Below, piece after piece: positions 1 to 10,203 of a stretch of 64,000 nucleotides of DNA; the stretch's first letter is position 1; every line of letters begins with the position of its first letter. The notes beneath the pieces are model-generated. The model was not told where the DNA came from and did no database searches. It was given only the letters and a program-made list of their open reading frames with translations. The DNA is from Agapetus fuscipes (lineage: Eukaryota > Arthropoda > Insecta > Trichoptera > Glossosomatidae): contig OX637362.1 of NCBI GenBank assembly GCA_951799405.1, positions 6,526,703 to 6,590,702 of the forward strand, read 5' to 3'. A program made the translations under genes and the position numbers.

Positions 1-55
1 CTTCGGCAGCAGGGCAATACTCACTTTAAGTTGAGTGTTGGCGTATAGCCCCCTT

Positions 56-187
56 CATCATCATCATCAATGGCATGACAACCCGGGGTGGGACTTGGGT
101 CTCCTTGATCAACCACAGCCACCGCTGCCTGTTCAACGCCTTCCTCTTCCAGTTCCATACTCCCACTGCACTCTACGTCTTCCCACT
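56..187 (-). repeat. LINE 3' end with (CAT)n tail
   Basis: This is the reverse complement of a non-LTR retrotransposon 3' end. It reads (CAT)n, then tggcatgacaacccggggtg, then a decayed coding tail matching the copies at 17031-17307 and 40632-40790. Only the last 130 bases are present, as expected from 5' truncation. Confidence 0.7.
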
Positions 188-202
188 GCTTGGCTTCCAT
201 AT

Positions 203-266
203 CTGTGAAAATTAATAGGTTCCACTCGCCACATTCAATCCCTTTGTGTTCAATCCCCTTCGTTAC
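203..266 (+). repeat. SINE1 3' fragment, interrupted
   Basis: The segment matches the SINE1 3' region (tgtgaaaattaataggttcc, then actcgccaca). The SINE1 end (ttcagggataacgcag) resumes at 421-436, so a SINE2 copy sits inside it. Confidence 0.5.
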
Positions 267-267
267 C

Positions 268-415
268 CCTTTCGGACCATAGGTCCATCCAGCTTTACAG
301 GAAATGGGTGTTGCTTGAGAATTGGCGCTTTCTACTGCCACGACCAAGCTTGCAGAGGGCTCTTGAGGTGTGATTATCAAAATAACAGCTCTCACCAAAT
401 AAACCATCCTAATAA
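268..415 (+). repeat. SINE2 body with LINE-like tail (type B)
   Basis: The body motifs ggtccatccagctttacag and ttgcttgagaattggcgctt are followed by the type-B tail gggctcttgaggtgtgat and then aaataaaccatcc. The same tail ends the LINE fragment at 63195-63585. The tRNA-like head is missing. Confidence 0.65.
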
Positions 416-440
416 TTATATTCAGGGATAACGCAGTTTG

Positions 441-713
441 ACCGGACCGTGGTAGTCCAGTGGTAACACTTCAGACTCGTAAATGGAAGGTTGTGATATT
501 TTCAAACATGCTCTTCGCTGGGTTGAAAAATTCATAAAACCCTTACCAAAGACTGGTCAGTAAAGGTCCATCCAGCCTTACAGCAACTGGGTCTTGCTTG
601 AGTATTGGCGCTTTGTAGGGATGACCAAGCTCGTAAACACTTCTGCGGCACTACAACAAGTGTCATAGACCCGTAGAGTCTAAAATCTAGGGAGTCTCCC
701 GCACAGCATTTTG
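441..713 (+). repeat. SINE2, full copy, type A tail
   Basis: The copy begins with a tRNA-like head (ggaccgtggtagtccagtgg, A-box like), followed by the shared body (aaggtccatccagccttaca). It ends in the type-A tail, agtgtcatagacccg through gggagtctcccgcac. The B-box region has decayed compared with the copy at 47571-47850. Confidence 0.7.
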
Positions 714-715
714 TA

Positions 716-1264
716 AAAAAACGCAGGAAGAAGTTGCTGTATACGTGCTGCGTGGTGGCACAATGTGTAAATGTAAATCCGCTCTAAGGTTGTAATGGTG
801 TGAGTGTGACTGTGAGCCCCACGTGGACTTGCCAGCGAGGTGTTTCTCGGGCTTGCATTTATGGAAAGCTTCCTGACCAATGACTTTTGCCTTCAATGAA
901 AGAAAACTTGTATAATTTACTATTTAAACATAGGAATACATGAAATCGTTGAATCTTATATCTTGTTGACTAGTCGATTGCATTCTAAAAATCTTTGTAA
1001 AAAGTATGAATTATTTAAAGCATTTTTGTATACTTACACGAGACCCTTGGTAATCTGGTAAATTCTTTGTAAGACTAAGATGGAATTTAAACTGAAATAA
1101 TATGGTTGTAAATTGAAACAAACTTTTCAATTAATTTAATTTTTCAGATATTTAACAAACAGTTGTTGGAGAACTCGACATTTCGTTGGTATTGTAGCCA
1201 ATGTCTCCAGGAAACATCCTTGTTGTGTGACAATAGAAAATATCATTTAATTTTCAAAAGAAAC
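716..1264. other. no recognisable gene
   Basis: The stretch is AT-rich and holds only short open frames. I see no domain or terminal repeats. Confidence 0.5.
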
Positions 1265-1440
1265 GCTGGGTTGAAAAATCCTTATATCATAACAAAGACT
1301 GGTTATCAAAAGTTCATCCAGTCTTACAGCAACTAGGTCTTGCTTGTGTAAGCGGCACTTTCTGTAGTGACTATCAATCTCACAGAGAGCTCTTGAGATG
1401 TGATTCACACAAAATAGCGCTCATGAAATAAATCATCCAG
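1265..1440 (+). repeat. SINE2 body with type B tail
   Basis: It begins inside the body (cgctgggttgaaaaatcc), keeps ttcatccagtcttacagcaa, and ends with agagctcttgagatgtgatt and aaataaatcatcc. It is a second example of the type-B tail. Confidence 0.65.
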
Positions 1441-1839
1441 TGTTACTTTTTAAAAATCTCATTTCTGGAAAATATTCCGATTGCCGATATTGGTTCTTTA
1501 CGCTTACCTCTGATATTATAATCTGATGCAGGATTGCATAGAAACTGATTGGATTACTGGGGGTCGAATGTACTTTATTATTTTAAATATTTTGCTGAGC
1601 ATGCACTTCATGAATATTTGTTTGATTAGAACTTACTTGAAATTGTGATACTAACGTAACATAAAGAAGAATATTATTTTTATCTTTATTCTCTTTGAGC
1701 AGCAACTGTATTGGGTGATGTATTTTATTGTATTTATATCGATGAGCGTGTTACTTTATTTTAGATTGTGTTTTCTATAAAAATAAAGATATTTATTGTA
1801 AAAGCATATATTTTACCACACCAAAACAGACATACGTAG

Positions 1840-1932
1840 CTGGAGAGCAAAGCCGATAAACAGGCGAGGGTGGAGGAGAATTCTGGATTCAGCCAAAGCT
1901 CACATAGGGCTGTCAAGCTCATGATGATGATA
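1840..1932 (+). repeat. LINE 3' end remnant
   Basis: One frame reads WRRILDSAKAHIGLSSS followed by a stop and (ATG)n. This is the usual C-terminal tail of insect LINE reverse transcriptases. It resembles 50690-50800. Confidence 0.55.
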
Positions 1933-2015
1933 CATTATATCAAAGTCATTTAAAAAAATATTTGTATTGGAACCGGTTCGTAGTCAGGTTACCTTTGATT
2001 CCAAAATATACTCCT

Positions 2016-2206
2016 CGCAGGGTTTAATTAAGCATCTGCCTTTACCAGAGACTGGTCACCTTAGCTCCATTCAGCCTTGCAGTATATGACGGTTGCTTGA
2101 AAATTGAGGCTTTCTATAGTGATGACCAAGCTCACAGTGGGCTGTTGAGGTATTATTCACAGATAAATAGAGCTCACCAAATAAATCATCCTAATATTAT
2201 TATTAT
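2016..2206 (+). repeat. SINE2 body with type B tail
   Basis: A diverged copy: agagactggtcaccttagct, then gatgaccaagctcaca, then the type-B tail gggctgttgaggtattattc and aaataaatcatcc. Confidence 0.6.
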
Positions 2207-2535
2207 TGTACCTGTTTATGTGTGGACGTTTTAGAGGTCATTTTCTTTGAAACATGAAGAAATAAAATAATATTAGTTCAAAGAATGGCACAATATTTAA
2301 TCTTGAATATCATTGTAAAAGTTGCCTTAGAGTTATTCTGTATGCCAGGAGGGAGAGCTGCTAGGAATGACCTTGAGATAATAACTGTGAATATGGTCTT
2401 GAAAAACCTGCATACCGCAACTTGTTAACATATCAGTTCTGAATAAATGTTATACATGCAACCTTAACAGCAGTAAACAACAATAGGGTAATTTCACGTA
2501 TTTTTTTTATTTCATAAAATGACAGACTATAATAA

Positions 2536-3107
2536 TAATAATCTATAATCTAAGTTGCAAGGATATATTCATTTAAAGCTCTCAGATGTATGCCCACAAA
2601 CCAACAAGTGTAGTTCGCGCTTACAAATGCTGAATGTGTACTTACAAATAAAATCCAAACCTCAAATGATTTGTGAAATAGCTGAGCATCCACGGTCTCA
2701 CCGAGTCAGGTCTCTAATTTTGAAAATCTAAGACCCAAACTCAGGCCCGCCGCACGGAGTCAGGATGAGATGGGAGTCACAGGACTTACGACCTGTCTTT
2801 GGTTGGTTAAGGATCCTTTTGTCATGACAACGTTCCCAATTCCTCCCAACTCATCCTTCCTTCCAATATGTAAGTCCGATTAACTACGTTGCATGTCCAG
2901 AGGTGTCTGGGCTCTCAGATCTTCGCAGCCAAATGTGGTATGATCCCGAGATGGCCGCTTTTGTTAGTCTTTCCAGAAATATAAAAAATATAAAAAATAA
3001 GCCCCACAACTTTTGCCGACCTTCCCTGAAACAGGGGTGACATTGGCAAAGTGAACCATTTTTTACAGTATGGGTGGTCAGCCTCATACCAACCTATAAG
3101 ACTACCT
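2536..3107 (-). repeat. R1 repeat with about 330 bp of inserted DNA
   Basis: The tail half is at 2536-2668 (ataatctaagttgcaagg onward) and the head half at 2998-3107, ending ataccaacctataag. The 2669-2997 segment is absent from other R1 copies. I found no terminal repeats or coding signal in it. Confidence 0.7.
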
Positions 3108-4773
3108 TTTAAAAAATGCATCTGCGTTTTAAAAAAAATAATATCTGGCTTAGTTTTTAAACTACAGCTCGGTAAAATTCGCCCATTTTCGATTTCCGCT
3201 AAAGCAGCTCATTTTTTTATTTAGGCGGATGTGACGTCAATGGATCTCACAATGTATGGAGTGTACCGTTTTTCTTGTACAGGTTTTCTAAGACCGATGG
3301 ATCCATCTACGTAATTTTTGACGTCACAGCGTGTTTCTTCGGCCCCACTGCGTTTTGGCGGTATTCAAATCCTCGACATTTTATTTTTGAAAATTATCAA
3401 TGATATCTTTATTTTTACTATATAAAAAATATATGGTTGTGATCCTTGAAATGTACTCTACACAACCATAGTATTTTAAAGCGTTTTCCCCACCACTGCA
3501 ATTACCCTATTATGACATATTTTGAATGCAGTTCTCCCTCTTGTGTTACCAGTATATACTCTAATATATTTATTTGAATTTGCCATTTTTTGCCTTTTTA
3601 AGGCCTCTTGGTCCTAGATTGCACGCGTCTGTTCTTTCTTTGTTGCTCCTTTGTAAACACTGTTTTATTTTTAAGATGAAATATTTTAGCGGGTGATGAA
3701 AATATGATAGATTAAAACAAATACTGTGTGACAGATTTACTATAAATAATATTGCAGCAGGGTTTCAGAAAATTGTAAAAAGTACACAAATGTAAAGAAA
3801 TTATAAATACTCTATATCTAAAGACCATCTGCACCTTTAGTACAAACTTTTACTATGTATGAAAGTAAGGGAGTACTTATTTACTTTTAATGAGACGTTA
3901 TAGATTGCGTTATTCCATTTTCATACAAATTTTAGAATACTTAAACTTTGTATGAAAATTTGTAGGTAGTGTTATCACATTGTCATACAAAATCTTAAAC
4001 TTTGTGTAAAAATATATTGATATTGCTACCCGATTTGCATACTAAATTAGAACACTCACTTACTAACTTACTTAGTAAAAGCTTGTACTTGAGATATGAA
4101 AATGTTCATAACAGCATCTGTAGAATAACATTCTAGCATAACTATTATTTTTGGAAAAAATAGATATTATCTGCGTGACAAATAAAATGAAATAAAACTA
4201 CACAAAAGAGTGAATATTTTGCTTATATTTTGTTCAATAATTATTTTTACTTTAATTTACAGGATTTCAATAATATATTTTTAGTTTATTCTACATAATC
4301 TTATGATGAAAATGAAATCTTTAAAGATTTCTAATTAGTGGCAGTGAGAGATAAGCGTTTTTCTAAAATAACTCAATTATAAACTATTATAAAAATATTA
4401 TATAAGTAGGTCTATAACACAAATTAATCACAGAAGGAATTAAAACTAATTTAATAAATAAAAAATATAATTAACATTGAAAATTTTAGCACAATTTTTG
4501 AAATTCTAGATGAAAGAAGAAATAGTTTTTTATCTACAAAGTGACCCCTATTTTCATGACTAATACTTTGGTAAATAACAATGCGACACTTCCCTAAGGA
4601 GCCAACATGCCCAAGCAAGGTTTCACAATCAAAACTAACTCCTTTACCTTAGTGAAGCACGATGGTGCTGCCATAAGCTGCAGAAAGATCCTTGCTCTGT
4701 GATTATCTGTTGAATTCCTGGCCTGTCTTTGACTTCATTTTTGTTTATTCTTTACTTTACTAAGCCAGAAGCA
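3108..4773. other. AT-rich region with weak internal repeats
   Basis: No gene is recognised. At about 3896-4050 a unit of roughly 55 bp containing catacaaa...cttaaactttgt recurs about three times with strong divergence. Two TGACGTCA-like sites occur at about 3230 and 3326. Confidence 0.4.
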
Positions 4774-4936
4774 TTATTCTGCTAAATTCCTTACACTTTG
4801 GATATCAATCCAAGTCGGAGCTTGCCAGCGCTTGCGAAATAACTCCATGGATAAAAATAATCACAGGACACCTTATTTTTGGACACAAATCGCTATCTCG
4901 TTGCCTTAAGGTTGTAAGGAATTTAGCAGAATAGCG
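4774..4936. repeat. short foldback repeat
   Basis: The arm attctgctaaattccttaca (about 4775) is the reverse complement of ttgtaaggaatttagcagaat-like sequence at about 4915. Roughly 120 bases lie between. It may be a small MITE remnant, but no target duplication was seen. Confidence 0.5.
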
Positions 4937-5102
4937 CGTTTGAAATGGATTTCTCCAATCTAAGCGCTAGTTAGGCCTTTGGGAAGTTTTAGTATGCTTC
5001 ATGAATACGGGGGTAAGTACGTACCATAAGAAGCAATATTTATTATTCTCATTTGATGCTAGTGCCACTGCTAACCTAAGCAAAAGGTAAGTGAAAACTG
5101 TT

Positions 5103-5357
5103 GTCTAATCTAATCTAATCTAAGTTGCAAAGATATGTTACATTGGAGATTCACATTACATGCATTCTCACAACCAGACACGTACAAGTTCGCGCTTGCA
5201 CATGCCTCATGTGAACCTACAACATAAAAACCAAATCTCAAATGGACATACACCCTGCAACTCTTGCCGTCCTTCCCTGAGACAGGGGTGACATTGGCAA
5301 AGTGAACCATTTTTACAGCATGGGTGGTCAGCCGCATACCAACCTATAAGTCAAGGA
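5103..5357 (-). repeat. R1 repeat, full length
   Basis: On the minus strand it starts ccttgacttataggttgg, contains the hairpin ccctgtctcaggg, and ends with three copies of the TTAGA-type tail. It lies 103 bases downstream of a LINE coding end on the same strand (5460-6275). Confidence 0.85.
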
Positions 5358-5459
5358 ACACACACACACGAGAAATTACATTTTATACATCACTAAATGA
5401 TAATATCCAAATACAAAATATCCATTTACAAATAAAAACAAATTCCAATTTAATAAACC

Positions 5460-6275
5460 CTAGCCGCCAACATTACAGATCAACCGCCATTTCTTTCTGT
5501 CCTTACATACTTCTTTCATTTCCTCCAGAGTCATAATTTTCTTCATACAGGCTCTTCTTTTATTATGACTCTGGATATTCCATTCATTCGCAATTTCGGA
5601 TATTTGGTCCATCCATACCTTTCTCGGTCTTCCTCTACCACGACATCCATCTATTCTACCAACATATACTTTCTTCGTCAGTCTTTCCTCATTCATTCTC
5701 TCCATATGCCCAAACCATCTTAACAAACTTCTTTTAATCTTCACTTTCACACTTTCTCTTGCACCACATTCTTCTCTTACAAAATCATTCCTCACCCTGT
5801 CACTCCGTTTTTTCCCAATCATACTTCTTAGAAAGTCCATTTCAACAGTATGGACCTTACTAATTTCACTTTCATTCACCGTCCAGGCCTCGCTTCCATA
5901 CATCAAGGTGGGTAAAAGTATGCCACTGCGTACCGCCAATCGAGCATTTTTAGATATGTTTTGATTTTTGGCGATACAAGCTGTGGCACCCAGTACACAC
6001 CTGCCCTTCATTACTCTTCTTTCAAATTCACCGGTCATTCTTCCATCTTTTTCAAACTTACTTCCCAGGTATACAAACTCATTTACGACATCAACATTCA
6101 TTCCATTAATTTTAAATTCATAATTCATACTTTCATCATCTCTTTCAAAAATCAATACTTTCGTCTTACTTGCATTCAACTTCAGATGGTTACCTAACAA
6201 AGCTTCATTCAATCTAGAGAGCATTGTTTGCAATTCCACTGCATTTGTGAATCTGAGTTTTAGGTTCACAATTTT
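5460..6275 (-). pseudogene. LINE reverse transcriptase, C-terminal half, 5' truncated
   Basis: An open frame of about 269 codons encodes the thumb and C-terminal part of a non-LTR retrotransposon reverse transcriptase. Visible motifs are LKLNASKTKVLIF, FVYLGSKFEKDGR, PTLMYGSEAWTVNESE and the late RGRGRPRKVWMDQ. The catalytic FADD region and the endonuclease are missing, so this is a dead 5'-truncated copy, although the remaining frame is still open. A 3' untranslated stretch of about 100 bases follows, then a complete R1 repeat in the same orientation. The same arrangement recurs at 14081-14990, suggesting that R1 is part of this LINE's 3' end. The clade was not determined. Confidence 0.85.
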
Positions 6276-6289
6276 ATTGTGGTTATTCT

Positions 6290-6405
6290 TTTATAAGTTT
6301 GATTGGCGACGAGAGGTGATGAAGAGACTAACGTGGCAACTACTCGAGGAAGCTAAGACCCACACCAGATTGTAGCGCCAATGATGAAGATGATGACTAA
6401 AAGTT
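6290..6405 (+). repeat. LINE 3' end remnant
   Basis: A short frame reads LLEEAKTHTRL and then a stop, followed by gcgccaatgatgaagatgat. This is the typical end of a LINE with a (GAT)n tail. It lies head to head with the LINE on the other strand. Confidence 0.55.
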
Positions 6406-6777
6406 TCTTATATCTAAAGTATTAAAACTTCTGACTACACCACGCTGCCTTCATTTTATATTTACAAAGAATACTTACAGCTTTTTACAGGAATAAAAAG
6501 GCAATATTTTTTACTACTTATATAATAAAGTATTTAAATCTCAGATAGCCAGTTTACTCACATAAATAAATAAGTAGCAAGAAATAAATACAAATAATTT
6601 AACGTCCGTGACTGACCAAGAATTTACTCATTGTGTAGCTTTTATGAGTATTAGAAAAGTGGCATCTATCTCACTTTACCAAAAGTTTTATCATCTTTCC
6701 TCACACTGGGGTGATACCAGTCACTGGCTAGTCACCAGCACCTATACTCTGTGCCCAGCTAACTATCAGGGGTGATA

Positions 6778-7619
6778 TGGACATCGACGGTTAAAAGGAA
6801 GTAGGGCATAAGCGACGTCTTGGTCAAAAATGAGTTATGAATGCTATCCTACTTAAAATTTTCCACTCTAAGGCCCGGTATTTTGAAGCATCGTAAAGTT
6901 AACTAAAATGCAATTTTAGTTAAATCATCATAATATTTCACTCACCGAATTTCGGCAGTAAATATTTAGTAACTTTAACTTTCGATTTTCAAGATGGCGG
7001 CGCTTCACTGACAGCAGCTGTTCTTTTTTAATGTCAGGATACATCAAAATTGCTGCAAACTGAACATTTTTTGTCTCGTTTTCTAGCTTAATGAAGGTAA
7101 GGGATATGATTTTTATGAATAGTTGTTTGTTTTAAAGCTTTTGAATGGCATTTTAATTATTTCCAAGATTTGTGGGCGTGGCTTCATACTTCGGCAATGT
7201 TCGGTTTTAGTTAACTCGAGATTGAGTATTTTGAATAAAAGTTCAAGTAATAGTTAACTAAAATATTACTACAGTTCAATATACCGGGCCTTACTAATGC
7301 ACTCAGTCCCATAGCTCCACAATGATTTGTTTGTTGTTTATGCCCAAGCAAACCACTACGTTTTCGAAGTATGGTTTTGGTGTAACCGACAAGATTTTAG
7401 CTTTTTTTGTCCTAAAGGCGCTTGTGACATAAAAAATTGTAAAACCACATTAATAGGAATGCCTATAAATGCCTTTATTTTTTTAATTTTAGAGCTGTTT
7501 TGATTTTAACGACATGATAAAAAATAAAAAAGTTATGCCATTTTTCTGCGATCCAAACTTTAAACTGCTCTGAACAATTTAGTTTTAGTCGCGTATTGCT
7601 TTTTAACCATCGATATCCA
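6778..7619. mobile_element. TIR DNA element, interrupted by a MITE
   Basis: The left end tggacatcgacggttaaaag is the near reverse complement of the right end ctttttaaccatcgatatcca. The interior (ggtgtaaccgacaagatttt, cctaaaggcgcttgtgacat) recurs at 19238-19614, where the left end is lost. No transposase frame is present, so it is non-autonomous. The target duplication is unclear. Confidence 0.65.
6872..7290. mobile_element. PIF/Harbinger-like MITE
   Basis: The terminal inverted repeats are ggcccggtattttgaa and ttcaatataccgggcc. The flanks are TAA (left) and TTA (right), near the TWA target of PIF/Harbinger elements. The insertion splits a repeat whose uninterrupted form is seen at about 19270. 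A smaller element with similar ends lies at 46764-46890. Confidence 0.7.
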
Positions 7620-7815
7620 AAATAATTGAGTATATGTAACCGAAACCAAATAAAAAAGTTTCAGATTATTTTCGATATAATTGAATAATGCAATAGAAAG
7701 TATGAATGTTATTTTTTTTGCATTTTGAAATGAAAAGTGATAAATCCAAATGATAATGCCTAGATAAGAAGTCACACAATTTATGTTCTTATTTAAAGGT
7801 ATTTAGACTTTTGTC

Positions 7816-8096
7816 TATCTATAATCTAAGTTACAAAGATATACATTTAAAATTCATAATATAATTGTATGCCCACAAACAGGCACGTGTTAGTTTTTGC
7901 TTACAAATGCTGCATGCCTATGGATAGGCATGCAGCAATTAACTATACTTAAAAATTTAAATTCAAACCGTAAATGAACATAAGCCCTGCAACTTTTGTC
8001 GATCTTCCCATCCCGAAACAGGGATGACATTGGTAAAGTGAACCATTTTTTACAGTATGGGTGGTCAGCCTCATACCGACCTATAAGTCAAGGAAA
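7816..8096 (-). repeat. R1 repeat, full length
   Basis: On the minus strand it runs from ccttgacttataggtcgg to ataatcta. It carries the conserved ccctgtttcggga hairpin region and a duplicated gcatgcctatggataggcat palindrome. Confidence 0.8.
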
Positions 8097-8499
8097 ATTA
8101 TAATTCTTAAAAAGTTTAATATCCGTAACCGAAACTAGCGGATATCCGTAATAATTCCATATTGGTATCCGTATCCGCAACTGAAATAATATTACTCCGA
8201 TATCTGTATCCGTATCCATAGCCATAAAATCCCTACTTTAGATTTACATTATTGCAGTATGGTTAACTAACACTACAATATATATTTTTAATTTAATTAT
8301 GTAAGGATTTAAGTACTGGCACAATGAAATCCTTGGCTTTTTCTTTAATGGCACTTGAATCTCTTTGCTTATTTTTTTGGGAACAATAGGCTCGGTTCAA
8401 ATTTTTAATTATATTTTTTTATCGGCAGGCAAACGTCACATGTCTATGTAACAAGGATCTTTGAAAAACTAATACAAAGCAGATAATTGGGTTTGCACT

Positions 8500-8622
8500 C
8501 TACGGAAGGCGGAGCCAGAACATTGATCAATGAGCCTTTGCGCAAGTCTGCAACAGTGTTTGGTGAGCGTGTTTCTGCAGTGGCGGCTCCAAGGTCATGG
8601 AACAATTTGAATTGAAATGGTA
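8500..8622 (+). repeat. LINE C-terminal remnant
   Basis: A frame reads TVFGERVSAVAAPRSWNNLN. This resembles the C-terminal tail of L2/CR1/Jockey-type reverse transcriptases, as also seen at 63195-63500. Only about 40 codons survive. Confidence 0.5.
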
Positions 8623-8865
8623 GCTTCAGGATATGTAAAATCTAGAACAAAGAATATCAGTTAACAGTTTCAAGACTGTAAATGAAAAAACTTCGTGTTT
8701 CAGTAGGTAACATAAAATGTGACAGAATATGTCTCCCTTCCTTATACATAAAATATCAAACTGAGAAAAGGATATATATCCTGAATTCAATATAATATTT
8801 GGCTATAGAGATCATGTATCTCTAGAATGAGTCATTAAAGAATCTCACACATTGTAGTTAGTGAC

Positions 8866-9012
8866 ATGCAAATAGGTCAACGCCCAGCTGAAAGACCTAA
8901 AAGGTGGAAAGATAGCTGGGCCGCCTTGTGTCAAAAGCTGATTCCAAGTTTTGAAGCGATAACCGAAAGATCTAAATCAAGAAAAAGAAGAATGGACTCT
9001 TATTTAAAATGT
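8866..9012 (+). repeat. LINE C-terminal remnant
   Basis: A frame reads QRPAERPKRWKDSWAALC, matching the usual GRPxxRW motif near LINE C-termini. It ends shortly before the TTAA-flanked element. Confidence 0.45.
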
Positions 9013-9050
9013 GCGGCAAAATGTGAAAATGTGTGAAAATTGTAACTTAA

Positions 9051-9761
9051 CCTTCCCCTTTCTGTGCTAAAAAAAATACACGCGCAACGGTGTAGTGTAG
9101 TGACTACACGCTCATAAAAGTCGGATTTATGATTGGTAAATGAAGTAAATTAATAGCTAATCGCTTTAATTAAGTATAATTGAAGTCTAATGAAGAAGTA
9201 AATGACAATAATTAGTATTTAAATGCATAAAAAACATAAAAATTTTAAACATAAAAAATCATCGGCCGATGCCTATAAAGCGAACAAAGAGTCCACTCTG
9301 AGCGAGCGCCTGACAGCGACTGACGCTAGTTGCCACATGATATGGAAAATGCGACGGGCGGCGGCTAGCCAGGGAATTTAATTTTACAACGGTAGCGACG
9401 GAGATGCGCTATTTTGTGTGCTCCAATCATAGCAAAATATGTGAGAGTGAGATGTGAATAGCGTCACACTCACCACGCACACTTTACATGCATGTCGCGA
9501 GCTACTCACAGCGCCTTACGCCTGTGGGATTGTATTGGTGCCATTTGTTTTATTGTATTGGTGAATTTATTTCCGACTTTTACAAAACAGCTCTGCTGCC
9601 CCTTATAAGTGTGGAGTATTAAAAATACATATTTTAATTAAATTTGTAAATGTATGAGGGAGGAATACCTAGAATCTGAGCTCCATGTAAATTATATTTA
9701 TAGAGATATCAAAGATTATAACAAGCAAGTGTACTGCTTACACTTCACAAGGAAGGGAAGG
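9051..9761. mobile_element. piggyBac-like MITE with TTAA flanks
   Basis: The element starts ccttcccctttctgtg and ends cacaaggaagggaagg, an imperfect inverted repeat. TTAA directly flanks both sides (9047-9050 and 9762-9765). TTAA duplication with CC-starting ends is characteristic of piggyBac-type transposons. Subterminal inverted copies of ataaaagtcgg / ccgacttttac lie inside at about 9114 and 9574. No transposase is encoded, so it is non-autonomous. Confidence 0.7.
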
Positions 9762-9841
9762 TTAAATACAAAATTATGTAGGTAGATTGTTTCGTACTGA
9801 ATTTAGCATTACCGCACTGTATAAGTTTCACAGTGCTATGA

Positions 9842-9935
9842 TAGGAAAAAACTCTGATTATTGGGAATCCATTTTTTATTTACTATGTGTGACGTCACAT
9901 AGCCGAGGGATCTTTTGGTTGTGTGGAGTCTGTTC
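9842..9935. repeat. repeat fragment around a TGACGTCA palindrome
   Basis: The block gattattgggaatccatttt...tttactatg...gacgtcacat recurs at 33716-33800 with few differences. It lies just downstream of the aminopeptidase stop codon on the minus strand. Confidence 0.5.
9875..9880 (-). promoter_or_regulatory. candidate poly(A) signal AATAAA
   Basis: AATAAA on the minus strand lies about 100 bases past the aminopeptidase stop codon. It falls inside the repeat also found at 33716-33800, so the signal may be transposon-derived. Confidence 0.4.
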
Positions 9936-9981
9936 AGAGTAAAATTGCAGCGTAACTCGAGGAATGTTTACAGTTGAAATG

Positions 9982-10203
9982 TTACAAGGCAGCGTAATGT
10001 GTAATGATGAGTAGACAGCTGATTGTGAGGACGGGAAGAGTTGTATAGAAGTTGAGAGAAGTGGCGTAAGACACCAGGCCATATTCCGGCACCAGAACAG
10101 TTTTGTTCATCATCCAATGGAAGGCAGTCATCTTGGTTCTCCTCTTCAGTTCCGCTCCGACTTTTTCTCTGATACGTTTGTTGTAATCATTGAGCCAGCG
10201 TCG
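9982..10203 (-). CDS. XPNPEP2: XPNPEP2-like, last exon with GPI-like tail
   Basis: It encodes RRWLNDYNKRIREKVGAELK, then a spacer, then the hydrophobic end FYTTLPVLTISCLLIITHY and a TAA stop at 9982-9984. The length and the hydrophobic end without basic residues after it fit a GPI-anchor signal. The cleavage site is not assigned. Confidence 0.88.
   Translation of the reverse strand, partial: RRWLNDYNKRIREKVGAELKRRTKMTAFHWMMNKTVLVPEYGLVSYATSLNFYTTLPVLTISCLLIITHYAAL

Noticed and set aside
2884..5337. Frames of 67-75 codons beginning MRLTTH
   Set aside because: They recur in every R1 copy in various states and are interrupted freely, so R1 is non-coding.
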